Part shown: positions 18,947 through 26,665 of the stretch, piece by piece
How the letters are laid out: each line of letters begins with the position of its first letter
Numbering within the stretch: position 1 is the first letter of the stretch
Position numbers and translations under genes: made by a program
NCBI GenBank assembly: GCA_026129685.1
Contig: JAHCHO010000010.1
Coordinates: forward strand, 1-64,000
Length of the DNA: 64,000 nt
Source of the DNA: Fimbriimonadaceae bacterium
GTDB lineage: Bacteria; Armatimonadota; Fimbriimonadia; Fimbriimonadales; Fimbriimonadaceae
Reading direction: 5' to 3'
Notes under the pieces: generated by a model
The model's input: only the letters and a program-made list of their open reading frames with translations
Told to the model about the DNA's origin: nothing
Databases searched by the model: none

Positions 18947-19281
18947 GGGTCGGCCTCTTGGGAGTCGAGGAAGGCTCTAAGGAGGCCCGCCGCTTCGGGA
19001 TTCAGTTCGCACACGACCTTCTTCCCCCGCTTTTCCGATCGAACCCACCCCGCTTGGCGCAGTTCCCGCAGATGGTGCGACACCAGGGAGTTGGGGCGAT
19101 CCGAGCCGGTGAGGTGGCAGCACACGTCGCCGACGGTGACCCCGTCGAAGCGATGAACGTTGCCGTGGTCGTCCACCGCAACCGGACGGGACCGTGCCTT
19201 GAGGAATCGAACCATGCGGACCCGCGTCGGGTCCGAAAGACCCTTCGCCAGCCGGGCGATCATCGCGTCGTCGGGCGCCAT
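18937..19281 (-). CDS. arsR: ArsR/SmtB-family metalloregulator
   Basis: A 114-residue winged-helix repressor. The start of the fold is [17 protein letters not shown], and the recognition helix region is [19 protein letters not shown]. Cysteines 54 and 55 (GDVCCHLTG) sit where ArsR proteins carry their ELCVCDL ligand motif, with Cys91 and Cys113 as possible third ligands, so the As(III) site differs from the E. coli form. I choose ATG 19281: TATCCT lies 6 nt before it and the palindromic operator then overlaps the -35 region. An ATG 18 nt upstream is the alternative. It heads the operon arsR-acr3-aqp. Confidence 0.92.
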   Translation of the reverse strand: MAPDDAMIARLAKGLSDPTRVRMVRFLKARSRPVAVDDHGNVHRFDGVTVGDVCCHLTGSDRPNSLVSHHLRELRQAGWVRSEKRGKKVVCELNPEAAGLLRAFLDSQEADPCR

Positions 19282-19287
19282 CGGCTC

Positions 19288-19293
19288 AGGATA
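19288..19293 (-). promoter_or_regulatory. -10-like TATCCT of the ars operon
   Basis: TATCCT, 6 nt, ATG on the minus strand. The expected -35 falls inside the adjacent inverted repeat, consistent with repression by blocking RNA polymerase. Confidence 0.5.
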
Positions 19294-19306
19294 GACCATT
19301 AATCCA

Positions 19307-19322
19307 ATGATCGTTTGATCAT
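19307..19322. promoter_or_regulatory. Putative ArsR operator (perfect 6-4-6 palindrome)
   Basis: ATGATC-GTTT-GATCAT is a perfect inverted repeat immediately upstream of arsR in otherwise GC-rich DNA. Size, AT-richness and position match ArsR/SmtB operators. Binding itself is inferred. Confidence 0.65.
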
Positions 19323-19384
19323 CTGACCGTTGGACCTATCTGCCGGAAGGGACCGACGCGACGAGGGCGAACAAGGCGGGTGCC

Positions 19385-20158
19385 ATGCCCGTGCGCCAAA
19401 GCTTCTGTTACCCCCTCTTTCAGGTCGAGGGGCTTTCGCTGAACGACCTGTTTCGCGAGGCCGCCGACATCGGCTACGCGGCGACCGAGCTCTGGGGCTG
19501 GGACGAAACGCTCGACGATCTCGCGGAAGCGGTTCATCACAACGGCTTGGTTCTCGCCAGTATGTGTGGCCACGCCTCCCTGCCCGACGGCCTCAATCGA
19601 CGCGAGAACCACGACCGGATCGAGACCGAGTTGCGCGTGTCGATCGACAAGGCCGCCGACCTCGGCGTTCCCGGACTCATCTGCTTTTCCGGGAACCGAA
19701 ACCCCGATCAGAGCGATGCGGAAGGACTTGCCGAGTGCGTCCGTGGCCTGCGGCGCATCGCCCCGTACGCCGAGGAAAAGGGCGTCAATCTCAACGTCGA
19801 GTTGCTCAACTCGCGGGTGGACCATCCCGGCTACCAATGCGACCGCACCGACTGGGGCCTGGCCCTTTGCGAAGCGGTGGACTCCCCTCGGGTCAAGCTG
19901 CTCTTCGACGTGTACCACATGCAGATCATGGAGGGAGACGTGATCCGGAATCTGCGACGGATCGGCGCGCGCCTCGGTCACGTCCACACCGCTGGGAACC
20001 CGGGTCGCCACGACCTGGACGACGACCAAGAGCTGAACTACCGGGGAGTCTGTCGGGCCCTCGCCGCGATGGGCTACCCCTACTTCGTCGGCCACGAGTT
20101 CATGGCGAAGGGCGACCGGCTGGCCGCCCTTCGCACGGCTTTCGAGGTCTGCGCGTAA
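19385..20158 (+). CDS. Sugar-phosphate isomerase/epimerase-type protein, hydroxypyruvate isomerase-like
   Basis: A 257-residue TIM-barrel protein of the AP-endonuclease-2 superfamily, Hyi-like branch. Metal and active-site motifs visible are NVELLNSRVDHPGY (Glu), LLFDVYHMQIMEGDVI (Asp, His), HVHTAGNPGRHDLDD and YFVGHEFMAKGD (Glu). Hyi interconverts hydroxypyruvate and tartronate semialdehyde, but many relatives are other ketose epimerases, and no glyoxylate genes are nearby. Short GGGTG precedes the ATG. It is divergent from arsR. Confidence 0.82.
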   Translation: MPVRQSFCYPLFQVEGLSLNDLFREAADIGYAATELWGWDETLDDLAEAVHHNGLVLASMCGHASLPDGLNRRENHDRIETELRVSIDKAADLGVPGLICFSGNRNPDQSDAEGLAECVRGLRRIAPYAEEKGVNLNVELLNSRVDHPGYQCDRTDWGLALCEAVDSPRVKLLFDVYHMQIMEGDVIRNLRRIGARLGHVHTAGNPGRHDLDDDQELNYRGVCRALAAMGYPYFVGHEFMAKGDRLAALRTAFEVCA

Positions 20159-20180
20159 CGTCTCTTCCGGCCTCGAAAGC

Positions 20181-20211
20181 GACCGGCGGCCCGGAATCCG
20201 GGCCGCCAGTC
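20181..20211. terminator. Strong hairpin between two converging genes
   Basis: GGCGGCCCGG-AAT-CCGGGCCGCC is a perfect 10-bp stem, extended by CGAC/GTCG outside one mismatch. It lies between the Hyi-like gene and the caspase-fold gene, which converge, and probably ends both transcripts. The U-tract is weak. Confidence 0.65.
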
Positions 20212-20238
20212 GTTATGCCGGGCGCATGGTCTGGTCGA

Positions 20239-22101
20239 CTAGCGCTTCTTGTTCTTCTCGAGCAGCTGGGCGACCTGCGGGTACATGGCGATCATGTGTT
20301 CGCGGGTCGTCATCTGGTTGATCGGCGTCACCCGGTTGTTCGGGAAGTCGATCTCGCAGACGATCCAGATGTCGGTGCCGGAGTTCACCAAGTGGCGAGG
20401 GCCAAAGGTCAGCGTCGCCGCGTTATTGAGCGAGACGCGCACCTGGGTGTTCGACGGCGTCGTGACCCCGTGGGACGAGTAGTAGTGCACGAACAGGATG
20501 TGCTTCCCGGTCGAGCCCGTGTTCATCGTGATGTGCTCGGGTCCGTACCCGTCCACATCGTCCACGTCGAGCGACGCCCCGAAGGCCGGGTTGCGGTTCG
20601 CGTAATAGCAGTCGTTGGCGGAGAACGCCGACCCCATCGTGAGGTCCGGGCCAAGGAGGTGGAAGTCCACGTCCGTGCCGTTGGTGTTCCACGCGAGTTG
20701 CGTCCAGAGCGCCATCGGCGGGATGTTGGCGGTGAAGTGGACGATCTTCGCCTGGCTCCCCTCGCGAGAGAGATAGCCCACGGTGACCGTGTTCGCGCCC
20801 TGCTGAACGGCGACGTTCTGGTTGAAGTTGCCGCTGCCATCCATCACGAGGGTGGTGGCGCTTCCATTGATGTCGATGTAGGCCGAGGCGTCCGCCGGGA
20901 TCGCGGTGATCCGGCCCGTGACCTCCAAGACGCGGGCGTTCACGGTGGCCCCTTCGGTCGGGGCGGTCACGCTGATCTTGTCGTCCACGCAACCGTTCTC
21001 GGAGAGCTGGACGCTCCGGGCGGTCGCGGGAAGAAAGCGCAACGTCGCCGGTCCCTGCGTCTTCAGGCTGCCCGGAAGCCGGTCATAGCTGAAGCCAAGG
21101 TCCTTGGTGCACCCCATCTTGGTGACCATGGCGTACATGGCGTAGGGGGAGACGCCCTGCGACTCGGTGTAGCCAAGGTACGCGGCGACGCCCTTGCCGA
21201 TCAGCGCGTTCGCAAGGTTGGCGTTCACGCCGTTCAGATAGCCCTGGCATGCGCCGTTGAAGAACACGGTGTGCGGGAACGAGTTGGCGGCGTACTTGTC
21301 CGCGAAGAACTTGTCGGAGACCTTCCAGACGGTGCGATAGACCGGGCCCGTCGCGTCCGACACGACGCTCGTCACCGAGCCCATCCGTCCGTTCCACACG
21401 TCCGGGAAGTAGCTCACGTACTCGCCGAGGTCGGCGACGTCGCCGGTCAGGAGCCAAACGCGACCCGTGTTTCCGTCGGCCACGCCGTGGGTGATGATGC
21501 CGACGAACCCATAGCCACCCAGGTTCCGGAAGGCGTTGACGTCGCAGGCCGCCCCTTCCAAGGAGTCGACGGTGGCGCCCGTCTTGCCGGTGAACCCGAT
21601 ACTGTTCAGGTAGGCCGCGATCTTGCCAAGGACCGGAGCGACCCAGGTGAACCGGGGGTCGGGGGTGACCGTGTTGAGCAAGATGCCCTTTCGGTTGCCG
21701 ACGAACTCACGGGACTCCGCGCGCTCCATCAGGGTGTTCACGTCGATCCACACCGGCTCTTCGAACGGCGGGTTGACCACCCAACTGTGGTTCCAGCCGT
21801 TGCGGTACTTCACGACGACCTGGTCGGCCGTCACCGTCGCCGACTCGACGTCTCCGCGAGCCCGCGCGGCGGCGGCAAAGGTGGTGAGCGATCCGGCGAC
21901 GTTGTTCGGGTCGTACCCGGCCGCGAACGTGGCCTGGAGGGCGACGGTGGCGGCATTGGCGTTGGCCGCGTCCGCGGCGGTGAACGCCGGAGTTCCGCCT
22001 CCGCCGCCGCCACCGTCTCCGCCGCCGCCGCCGCAGCCGATCAAAATGACGAACACCGCGATCAACAGCGCGAGCGCTCGCCAGGTGTTACTTCGCTTCA
22101 T
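20239..22101 (-). CDS. Caspase-fold (clan CD peptidase-like) lipoprotein with Ig-like and DUF2135-like domains
   Basis: A 620-residue lipoprotein: MKRSNTWRALALLIAVFVI then lipobox LIGC (Cys23) and a Gly-rich tether. The central domain carries the clan CD dyad pattern: His205-Gly206 after a beta-strand (GYGFVGIITHG) and Cys285 in HTVFFNGACQGY, as in gingipains, CHAT and caspases (HG and x-A-C). An Ig-like domain follows (about 377-460, APTEGATVNARVLEVTGRI). The C-terminal domain (about 466-560) with DVDFHLLGPDL and LDVDDVDGYGPE resembles DUF2135/YfaP. I choose ATG 22101 because GAGG is 8 nt before it and the lipoprotein signal starts there. Activity is inferred from motifs only. Confidence 0.75.
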   Translation of the reverse strand: MKRSNTWRALALLIAVFVILIGCGGGGGDGGGGGGGTPAFTAADAANANAATVALQATFAAGYDPNNVAGSLTTFAAAARARGDVESATVTADQVVVKYRNGWNHSWVVNPPFEEPVWIDVNTLMERAESREFVGNRKGILLNTVTPDPRFTWVAPVLGKIAAYLNSIGFTGKTGATVDSLEGAACDVNAFRNLGGYGFVGIITHGVADGNTGRVWLLTGDVADLGEYVSYFPDVWNGRMGSVTSVVSDATGPVYRTVWKVSDKFFADKYAANSFPHTVFFNGACQGYLNGVNANLANALIGKGVAAYLGYTESQGVSPYAMYAMVTKMGCTKDLGFSYDRLPGSLKTQGPATLRFLPATARSVQLSENGCVDDKISVTAPTEGATVNARVLEVTGRITAIPADASAYIDINGSATTLVMDGSGNFNQNVAVQQGANTVTVGYLSREGSQAKIVHFTANIPPMALWTQLAWNTNGTDVDFHLLGPDLTMGSAFSANDCYYANRNPAFGASLDVDDVDGYGPEHITMNTGSTGKHILFVHYYSSHGVTTPSNTQVRVSLNNAATLTFGPRHLVNSGTDIWIVCEIDFPNNRVTPINQMTTREHMIAMYPQVAQLLEKNKKR

Positions 22102-22116
22102 TGCAGACACCTCGTC

Positions 22117-22138
22117 GCGAGGCGGAAATCCGCCTCGC
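22117..22138. repeat. Perfect 10-bp inverted repeat in the caspase-fold gene leader
   Basis: GCGAGGCGGA-AA-TCCGCCTCGC lies 16 nt upstream of the start, between a TATAAA-like box (about 22149-22154, minus) and the Shine-Dalgarno. It could be an operator or a 5' mRNA hairpin. Confidence 0.6.
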
Positions 22139-22172
22139 TCGACTTCTTTATACAAGGTGTCGCGCTACTCTC

Positions 22173-22193
22173 CTTCTTTCGTCCCGAAAGAAG
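22173..22193. terminator. 9-bp hairpin downstream of the PrcB_C gene
   Basis: CTTCTTTCG-TCC-CGAAAGAAG is a perfect stem-loop between the stop of the upstream PrcB_C gene (minus strand) and the promoter of the caspase-fold gene. No U-tract follows, so a terminator role is tentative. Confidence 0.45.
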
Positions 22194-22247
22194 CCCACGG
22201 TATCTTGACTACTCGGTGGAGTCATCGCGGAGCTATCGCGGGCCAGA

Positions 22248-23177
22248 CTATCCTCTTCGTTCGACGAGGATTCGGCCGGACGGCTTCGGCACCCGAACCA
22301 CCCGGTAAGGAACGGTGCGCCCGGTCCCCGGCCTGGCGATCGTGGGCGCTTCCTCGCGGTACCGAACCGCCAGGTCCCCCGTGCGCGTCAGGCCGACCGC
22401 CTCGACCACGATGCTCACGAACTCGGAACTCCCACGGATGCCGACAAGACTCTCTCGGTTCCAGTCGATGGTCGTGGGAGCAACGCTGCGGACGCCCGTC
22501 AAACGGCTCCAGTACCACTCATAGTCGTTCGCGCTCGCGATCACCGTCGTCGGGCCCACGTCGAGGGCGGCGGTTGTGCCGGTCCGGTACGACCACCACG
22601 GCCAGGGCTCCACGATCACGATCACGATCGGGGGCGGGAGATTGGTGCCGGGGAGGATGGTGACCCCACCCGGCAAACGGATCGTCCCGCCGCCGGGAGC
22701 ACCGGCCGCTACCGTCTCCTCCGCCTTGGCAAACCGAACGTTTCCGGGCGTGCGCGGAAGGCGCACGATCGTCCATGGACTCGTCAGCGCCTGGGTCGTC
22801 ACCGTGTCCGGTCCGGGCTTGCGCTCGACGTAGTTCACGACGAGATCGTTCGGGTGTGGCCGCTCGATCGAGCGCACGTAGACGCTGTAACCGCCGTTCG
22901 AGCGGCGACCCAAGTTGATGGCGATCAAGTAGTTCTCGTTCCAGTTGACGTCGCGTGGGGTGGCGCTTGGAGGCGAACCGGTCAAGCGGCTCCAGAAGAC
23001 CTGGAAGTCCCCCTCGGTCTGCAGGACGCGCGTCTCGAAGGACTCGATTCGGCTGTTCGTGCCGCTCTGGTAGTTGAAGAAGGTCACTTGTCGCTCGAAC
23101 CCGGTCTTAAGCTGGGCCGAGGCGGCGCCCACCACCGCGAGCAGACCGCCGAACAGGAGGATACCGAGGAGTTTCAT
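22248..23177 (-). CDS. Secreted protein with two PrcB_C-type domains
   Basis: A 309-residue exported protein (signal peptide MKLLGILLFGGLLAVVGAASA). Two copies of the PrcB C-terminal fold are visible: about 49-141 (VLQTEGDFQVFWSRLTG, VNWNENYLIAINLG, DLVVNYVERKPG) and about 209-297 (IASANDYEWYWSRLTG, IDWNRESLVGIRG, DLAVRYREEAP). A Pro/Ile/Val/Trp-rich linker separates them. PrcB is a protease-complex-associated protein in Treponema; PrcB_C proteins are widespread and of unknown role. GGAAG 5 nt before the ATG is a fair Shine-Dalgarno. It precedes the caspase-fold lipoprotein on the same strand, which makes a protease-related pairing possible but unproven. Confidence 0.78.
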   Translation of the reverse strand: MKLLGILLFGGLLAVVGAASAQLKTGFERQVTFFNYQSGTNSRIESFETRVLQTEGDFQVFWSRLTGSPPSATPRDVNWNENYLIAINLGRRSNGGYSVYVRSIERPHPNDLVVNYVERKPGPDTVTTQALTSPWTIVRLPRTPGNVRFAKAEETVAAGAPGGGTIRLPGGVTILPGTNLPPPIVIVIVEPWPWWSYRTGTTAALDVGPTTVIASANDYEWYWSRLTGVRSVAPTTIDWNRESLVGIRGSSEFVSIVVEAVGLTRTGDLAVRYREEAPTIARPGTGRTVPYRVVRVPKPSGRILVERRG

Positions 23178-23258
23178 GGCCGCTTCCGGGGTTGAAACGC
23201 GCGAAGGGCGTCATCGTTTCAGCCTCGGAACCCGGCATCCTGGTATCACAAGGGTGAA

Positions 23259-24524
23259 ATGCCGAAGCCGGTTGTGATCGTGGGTGCGGGTTTGGGCGGG
23301 CTGATGGTCGCCCGTCGTCTAAATGCCGCCGGGATCCCCTTTCTCCTCATCGACGCCGACGACCGACCGGGAGGCCGTCTCAAGACGGACGTTCAGGACG
23401 GCTTTCGGATGGACCGGGGCTTCCAGGTCCTGTTCACCGGTTATCCGAGCGCCCGCAAGGAGCTGGACTTCGGCAAGCTGGACCTGCGCCGCTACATCAT
23501 GGGCGCCTACGTGTTCGACGGACGGAAGATGCACGGTCTGCAGTTCGACCGCGACGACCTTTCGCTGCTTCTTTTCAACCGGTTCGTGTCCTGGCCCGAC
23601 AAGTTCCGCCTCGGGGCGCTTGGGAAGGAGGTGGACGAACTGAGTTGGGACGATCTCGCGCATCAAGAGGAGGAGCCGACCGAAACGTACCTGCGCCGCT
23701 TCGGGTTCAGCGAGGGATTTCTCGAGCGATTCCTGAGGCCGTTCTTCGGCGGCGTTTTCGCCGACCCCCGACTTGAAGTCACGTCGCGCCAGTTTCTGTG
23801 GGTCTGGAAGACGCTTTGCGAGGGCGAGACGGTCACCCCTGCTCTCGGCATGGAGGAAATCCCGCGGCAACTCGCCGCCGGCCTGCCCGCCGCGTCGTTG
23901 CGCATGCGGACGCGCGTGGCGGGGCTCGTTCGCGCAGGCGAAGAGGTGACCGGGGTCCGCTTGGCGGACGGCACGGTGATCGAGGCGGGCGAGGTGGTCG
24001 TGGCGACGGAGGCTCCGGAGGCGGCGCGCCTCAGCGAGCGACCGACCGTCGTCGGTGCAAAGGGCTCGATCTGCCTGTACTTCGAGGTCCCGTCGAGCGT
24101 GGTGGCCTGCCCGTACTTGGTGCTCAACGGTTCGGGCAAGGGACTCGTCAACCACGTGGCACCCCTGAGCAACGTTTCGGACAAGTTGGCGCCCGCCGGC
24201 CGCCACCTGGTGTCGGTCACAGCCTTCGCCGGATGGGAGCGGTCGGACGACAGCTTGGCGTTGGCGGCCCGCAACGAGTTGCAGGCGTGGTTTCCGAAGC
24301 AGAACACCCGTGAATGGCGGTTCCTCCGGGCGTACCGCATTCCCTACGCCCAGATGCCCCAACCGGTCGGCGTGTTCGGGAACCTGCCCGCGAACGAGTC
24401 CGGCGTCCCGGGTCTTTCCTTCGCCGGCGAGTTCACGACGAACTCGTCGATCGAGGGAGCGATCCGAAGCGGCGTCTCGTGCGGCGACGCCCTGGTTCGA
24501 AAGCTGGCCCCCGCGATGGTGTGA
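23259..24524 (+). CDS. FAD-dependent oxidoreductase (amine oxidase / protoporphyrinogen-oxidase-like)
   Basis: A 421-residue flavoprotein with the N-terminal Rossmann signature VIVGAGLGGLMVARRLNAAG, an acidic residue ending beta-2 (LIDADDRPGGRLKT), and the C-terminal FAD-closing motif GLSFAGEFTTNSSIEGAIRSG. It belongs to the large NAD(P)-binding amine oxidase / phytoene desaturase group; substrate unknown. AAGGGTG precedes the ATG by 5 nt. The HIT gene starts 5 nt after its stop, so the two are probably co-transcribed. Confidence 0.85.
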   Translation: MPKPVVIVGAGLGGLMVARRLNAAGIPFLLIDADDRPGGRLKTDVQDGFRMDRGFQVLFTGYPSARKELDFGKLDLRRYIMGAYVFDGRKMHGLQFDRDDLSLLLFNRFVSWPDKFRLGALGKEVDELSWDDLAHQEEEPTETYLRRFGFSEGFLERFLRPFFGGVFADPRLEVTSRQFLWVWKTLCEGETVTPALGMEEIPRQLAAGLPAASLRMRTRVAGLVRAGEEVTGVRLADGTVIEAGEVVVATEAPEAARLSERPTVVGAKGSICLYFEVPSSVVACPYLVLNGSGKGLVNHVAPLSNVSDKLAPAGRHLVSVTAFAGWERSDDSLALAARNELQAWFPKQNTREWRFLRAYRIPYAQMPQPVGVFGNLPANESGVPGLSFAGEFTTNSSIEGAIRSGVSCGDALVRKLAPAMV

Positions 24525-24529
24525 CGACC

Positions 24530-24862
24530 ATGCCGACCCTCTTCACCCGAATCATCAACCGAGAAATCCCGGCGGACATCGTGTACGAGGACGACCGGGT
24601 CGTGGCGTTTCGCGACATCAACCCTGCCGCTCCGGTGCACATCCTGATCGTGCCAAGGACGGAGATCACCGGGTTGGCGACCCTCCCCGACGAGGGGGAC
24701 CATCTCGCCATCCTCAATGTCGCCAAACTCCTCGCCGAACGAGAGGGCCTGGTCGGCGGCTACCGGCTCGTGATCAACCAAGGGCCGGACGGAGGCCAAT
24801 CGGTGGACCACTTGCACGCCCATCTGCTCGGTGGGCGCAAGATGAAGTGGCCTCCCGGCTAG
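24530..24862 (+). CDS. HIT-family (HINT-type) nucleotide-binding protein
   Basis: A 110-residue histidine-triad protein that hydrolyses nucleoside phosphoramidates or related nucleotide conjugates. It shows FTRIINREIPADIVYEDD at the N-terminus and the triad H94-x-H96-x-H98 in QSVDHLHAHLLGGRKMKWPPG-like C-terminus. Longer upstream in-frame reading overlaps the flavoprotein gene and is rejected. It is co-directional with tyrS, which starts 31 nt later from its own -10-like box. Confidence 0.93.
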   Translation: MPTLFTRIINREIPADIVYEDDRVVAFRDINPAAPVHILIVPRTEITGLATLPDEGDHLAILNVAKLLAEREGLVGGYRLVINQGPDGGQSVDHLHAHLLGGRKMKWPPG

Positions 24863-24877
24863 GAAAGGACCGAACGG

Positions 24878-24883
24878 TACACT
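24878..24883 (+). promoter_or_regulatory. -10-like TACACT before tyrS
   Basis: GGTACACT then 10 nt then ATG, no Shine-Dalgarno. Confidence 0.45.
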
Positions 24884-24893
24884 CGTCCTCTCC

Positions 24894-26108
24894 ATGACGA
24901 TCGAGCAGCAACTCGAGGCGCTTCGGCGCGGCGCCCTAGAAACCATCAGCCAGGAAGACCTCGCCGAAAAGCTCCGATCGGGGCGGCCCCTTCGCATCAA
25001 GCTCGGGGTGGACCCTACCGCCAAGGACGTCACCCTCGGTTGGGCGGTCGTCCTGCGAAAACTGCGCGACTTTCAGCGACTCGGTCACACCGCCGTCCTC
25101 ATCATTGGCGACTTCACCGCCCAAATCGGCGACCCGAGCGGCAAGAGCAAGACCCGTCCTCAGCTGACCCGGGAGCAGGTTCAGGCGAACGTCGAGGCCG
25201 TCGGGAAGCAGGTCTACAGAATCTTGGACCCTGAGCGCACCGAGATCGCCTACAACGCCGACTGGCTCCGGGCGATGAACTTCGAGGACGTCATCCGCCT
25301 GGCCGCTCGGACCACCGTCGCTCGGATCATGGAGCGAGACGACTTCACGAAACGTTGGGAATCGAACCGGCCGATCGCCCTGCACGAGATCATGTACCCC
25401 CTTTGCCAAGCCTACGACTCGGTGGCGATCAAGGCGGACGTGGAACTTGGAGGCAACGACCAGAAGTTCAACATCCTGATGGGACGGACGTTGATGGCCC
25501 AGTACGGGATGGAGCCGCAAGTCGCCATGCTGATGCCGCTCTTGGTGGGCACCGACGGCGTCGAGAAGATGTCGCAGTCCCTCGGCAACTACATCTCGAT
25601 CGTGGACGAGCCGAACGACATGTACGGCAAAACGATGTCCATCCCGGATGAGATCATGGAGAACTACTTCGTTCTGGCGACGGACGTGCCGTTGCCCGAG
25701 GTCGCCGAGTTGATCGCCTCGGCCAAGAGCGGCGCCACGAACCCGCGCGACGTCAAGCGGCGTCTCGCCCGTGAGATCGTGACCCTCTATCACTCCGCGG
25801 ACGATGCCCAAGCGGCCGACGACTACTTCATCAACACGTTCAGTAAGCGTCAGCAACCGGTCGAAGCCGAGGAGGTCACGGTACCGGCCGGCGCCTTCGC
25901 GGACGACCGAATTGGACTTCCCAACCTGCTGACCTCGCTCGAGATCACCAAGTCCAACGGGGAAGCGCGACGGCTGATCCAGGCCGGGGCGGTCAGTCTC
26001 GATGGCGTCAAGCACAGCGACCCGGGCACGCACTTCACCGCCGACGAGTTGCAGGGCCGGGTACTTCGGGCGGGCAAGCACCGATTCGTACGACTCATGA
26101 CCGGCTAG
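24894..26108 (+). CDS. tyrS: Tyrosyl-tRNA synthetase
   Basis: Class I synthetase charging tRNA-Tyr, 404 residues. It has a Rossmann core (GVDPTAKDVTLGWAVVLRKL; IGDFTAQIGDPSGKSKTRPQ), the tyrosine-binding stretch YPLCQAYDSVAIKADVELGG with NDQKFNILMGR, and a C-terminal S4 RNA-binding domain (about 340-400). Both class I signatures are altered: the HIGH motif reads TLGW (47-50) and KMSKS reads KMSQS (225-229). Sequence is otherwise that of a normal TyrZ-type enzyme, so I treat it as functional. Confidence 0.97.
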   Translation: MTIEQQLEALRRGALETISQEDLAEKLRSGRPLRIKLGVDPTAKDVTLGWAVVLRKLRDFQRLGHTAVLIIGDFTAQIGDPSGKSKTRPQLTREQVQANVEAVGKQVYRILDPERTEIAYNADWLRAMNFEDVIRLAARTTVARIMERDDFTKRWESNRPIALHEIMYPLCQAYDSVAIKADVELGGNDQKFNILMGRTLMAQYGMEPQVAMLMPLLVGTDGVEKMSQSLGNYISIVDEPNDMYGKTMSIPDEIMENYFVLATDVPLPEVAELIASAKSGATNPRDVKRRLAREIVTLYHSADDAQAADDYFINTFSKRQQPVEAEEVTVPAGAFADDRIGLPNLLTSLEITKSNGEARRLIQAGAVSLDGVKHSDPGTHFTADELQGRVLRAGKHRFVRLMTG

Positions 26109-26114
26109 GAGGAG

Positions 26115-26543
26115 TTACGGGGCGATCGGCTCGGCGACCGTCCATTCGCTCTCGACCGACGGCGCCATGCGTAGCGTCGCGACGACCGAGCAGTACTTCT
26201 CGTCGCTCAGCCGGACCGCTTGCGCGACGGCGTCTGGGTCGAGGTCGTCCCCGCTGAGGACGTGCCGCAAGACGACTTTTCGGAACGGGCGTGGGTAGAC
26301 CCCTTCCTCCGTGCGCTCCGCCTCGACCTCGATGCGATAGGCCGTCACCTTCTGTCGCTTCTTGCGCAGAATGTCCACCACGTCGATCCCCGAGCAAGCG
26401 GCCGCGGCGGCGAGCAAAGTCTCCATCGGGGTCGGACCTTCCGATCCGCCAAAGTCGGGATGGGTGTCCATCCGGAGGGTCGCGCCGCTCGGTGGTTTTG
26501 CCTCGAAGACCGCCTCGCCTCTCCAATCCACGGTGAACTTCAT
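26115..26543 (-). CDS. OsmC-family peroxide-detoxification protein
   Basis: A 142-residue OsmC/YhfA-type protein. The redox cysteines are in LLAAAAACSGIDVVDIL and DEKYCSVVATL, and the N-terminal strands MKFTVDWRGEAVFEA fit the fold. Family members reduce organic hydroperoxides with a Cys pair. I choose ATG 26543 because AGGA lies 6 nt before it and OsmC proteins begin at this strand; an ATG 21 nt upstream is possible. It converges on tyrS, 6 nt apart. Confidence 0.9.
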   Translation of the reverse strand: MKFTVDWRGEAVFEAKPPSGATLRMDTHPDFGGSEGPTPMETLLAAAAACSGIDVVDILRKKRQKVTAYRIEVEAERTEEGVYPRPFRKVVLRHVLSGDDLDPDAVAQAVRLSDEKYCSVVATLRMAPSVESEWTVAEPIAP

Positions 26544-26665
26544 GTTGATCCTAGTGTCGCTCATGGAGAGGGGCGTCGTCGCACCCGAGGATTCGGGTCC
26601 CGGGACCTTGGGCCGTCTACCGGACGCGCAGAAAGCGCCGATAACGTTGGATAATGCATCGTCCG

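Noticed and set aside
19330-22308. 992-codon plus-strand open frame
   Set aside because: Out of frame with the Hyi-like gene and antisense to the caspase-fold lipoprotein; composition is not protein-like.
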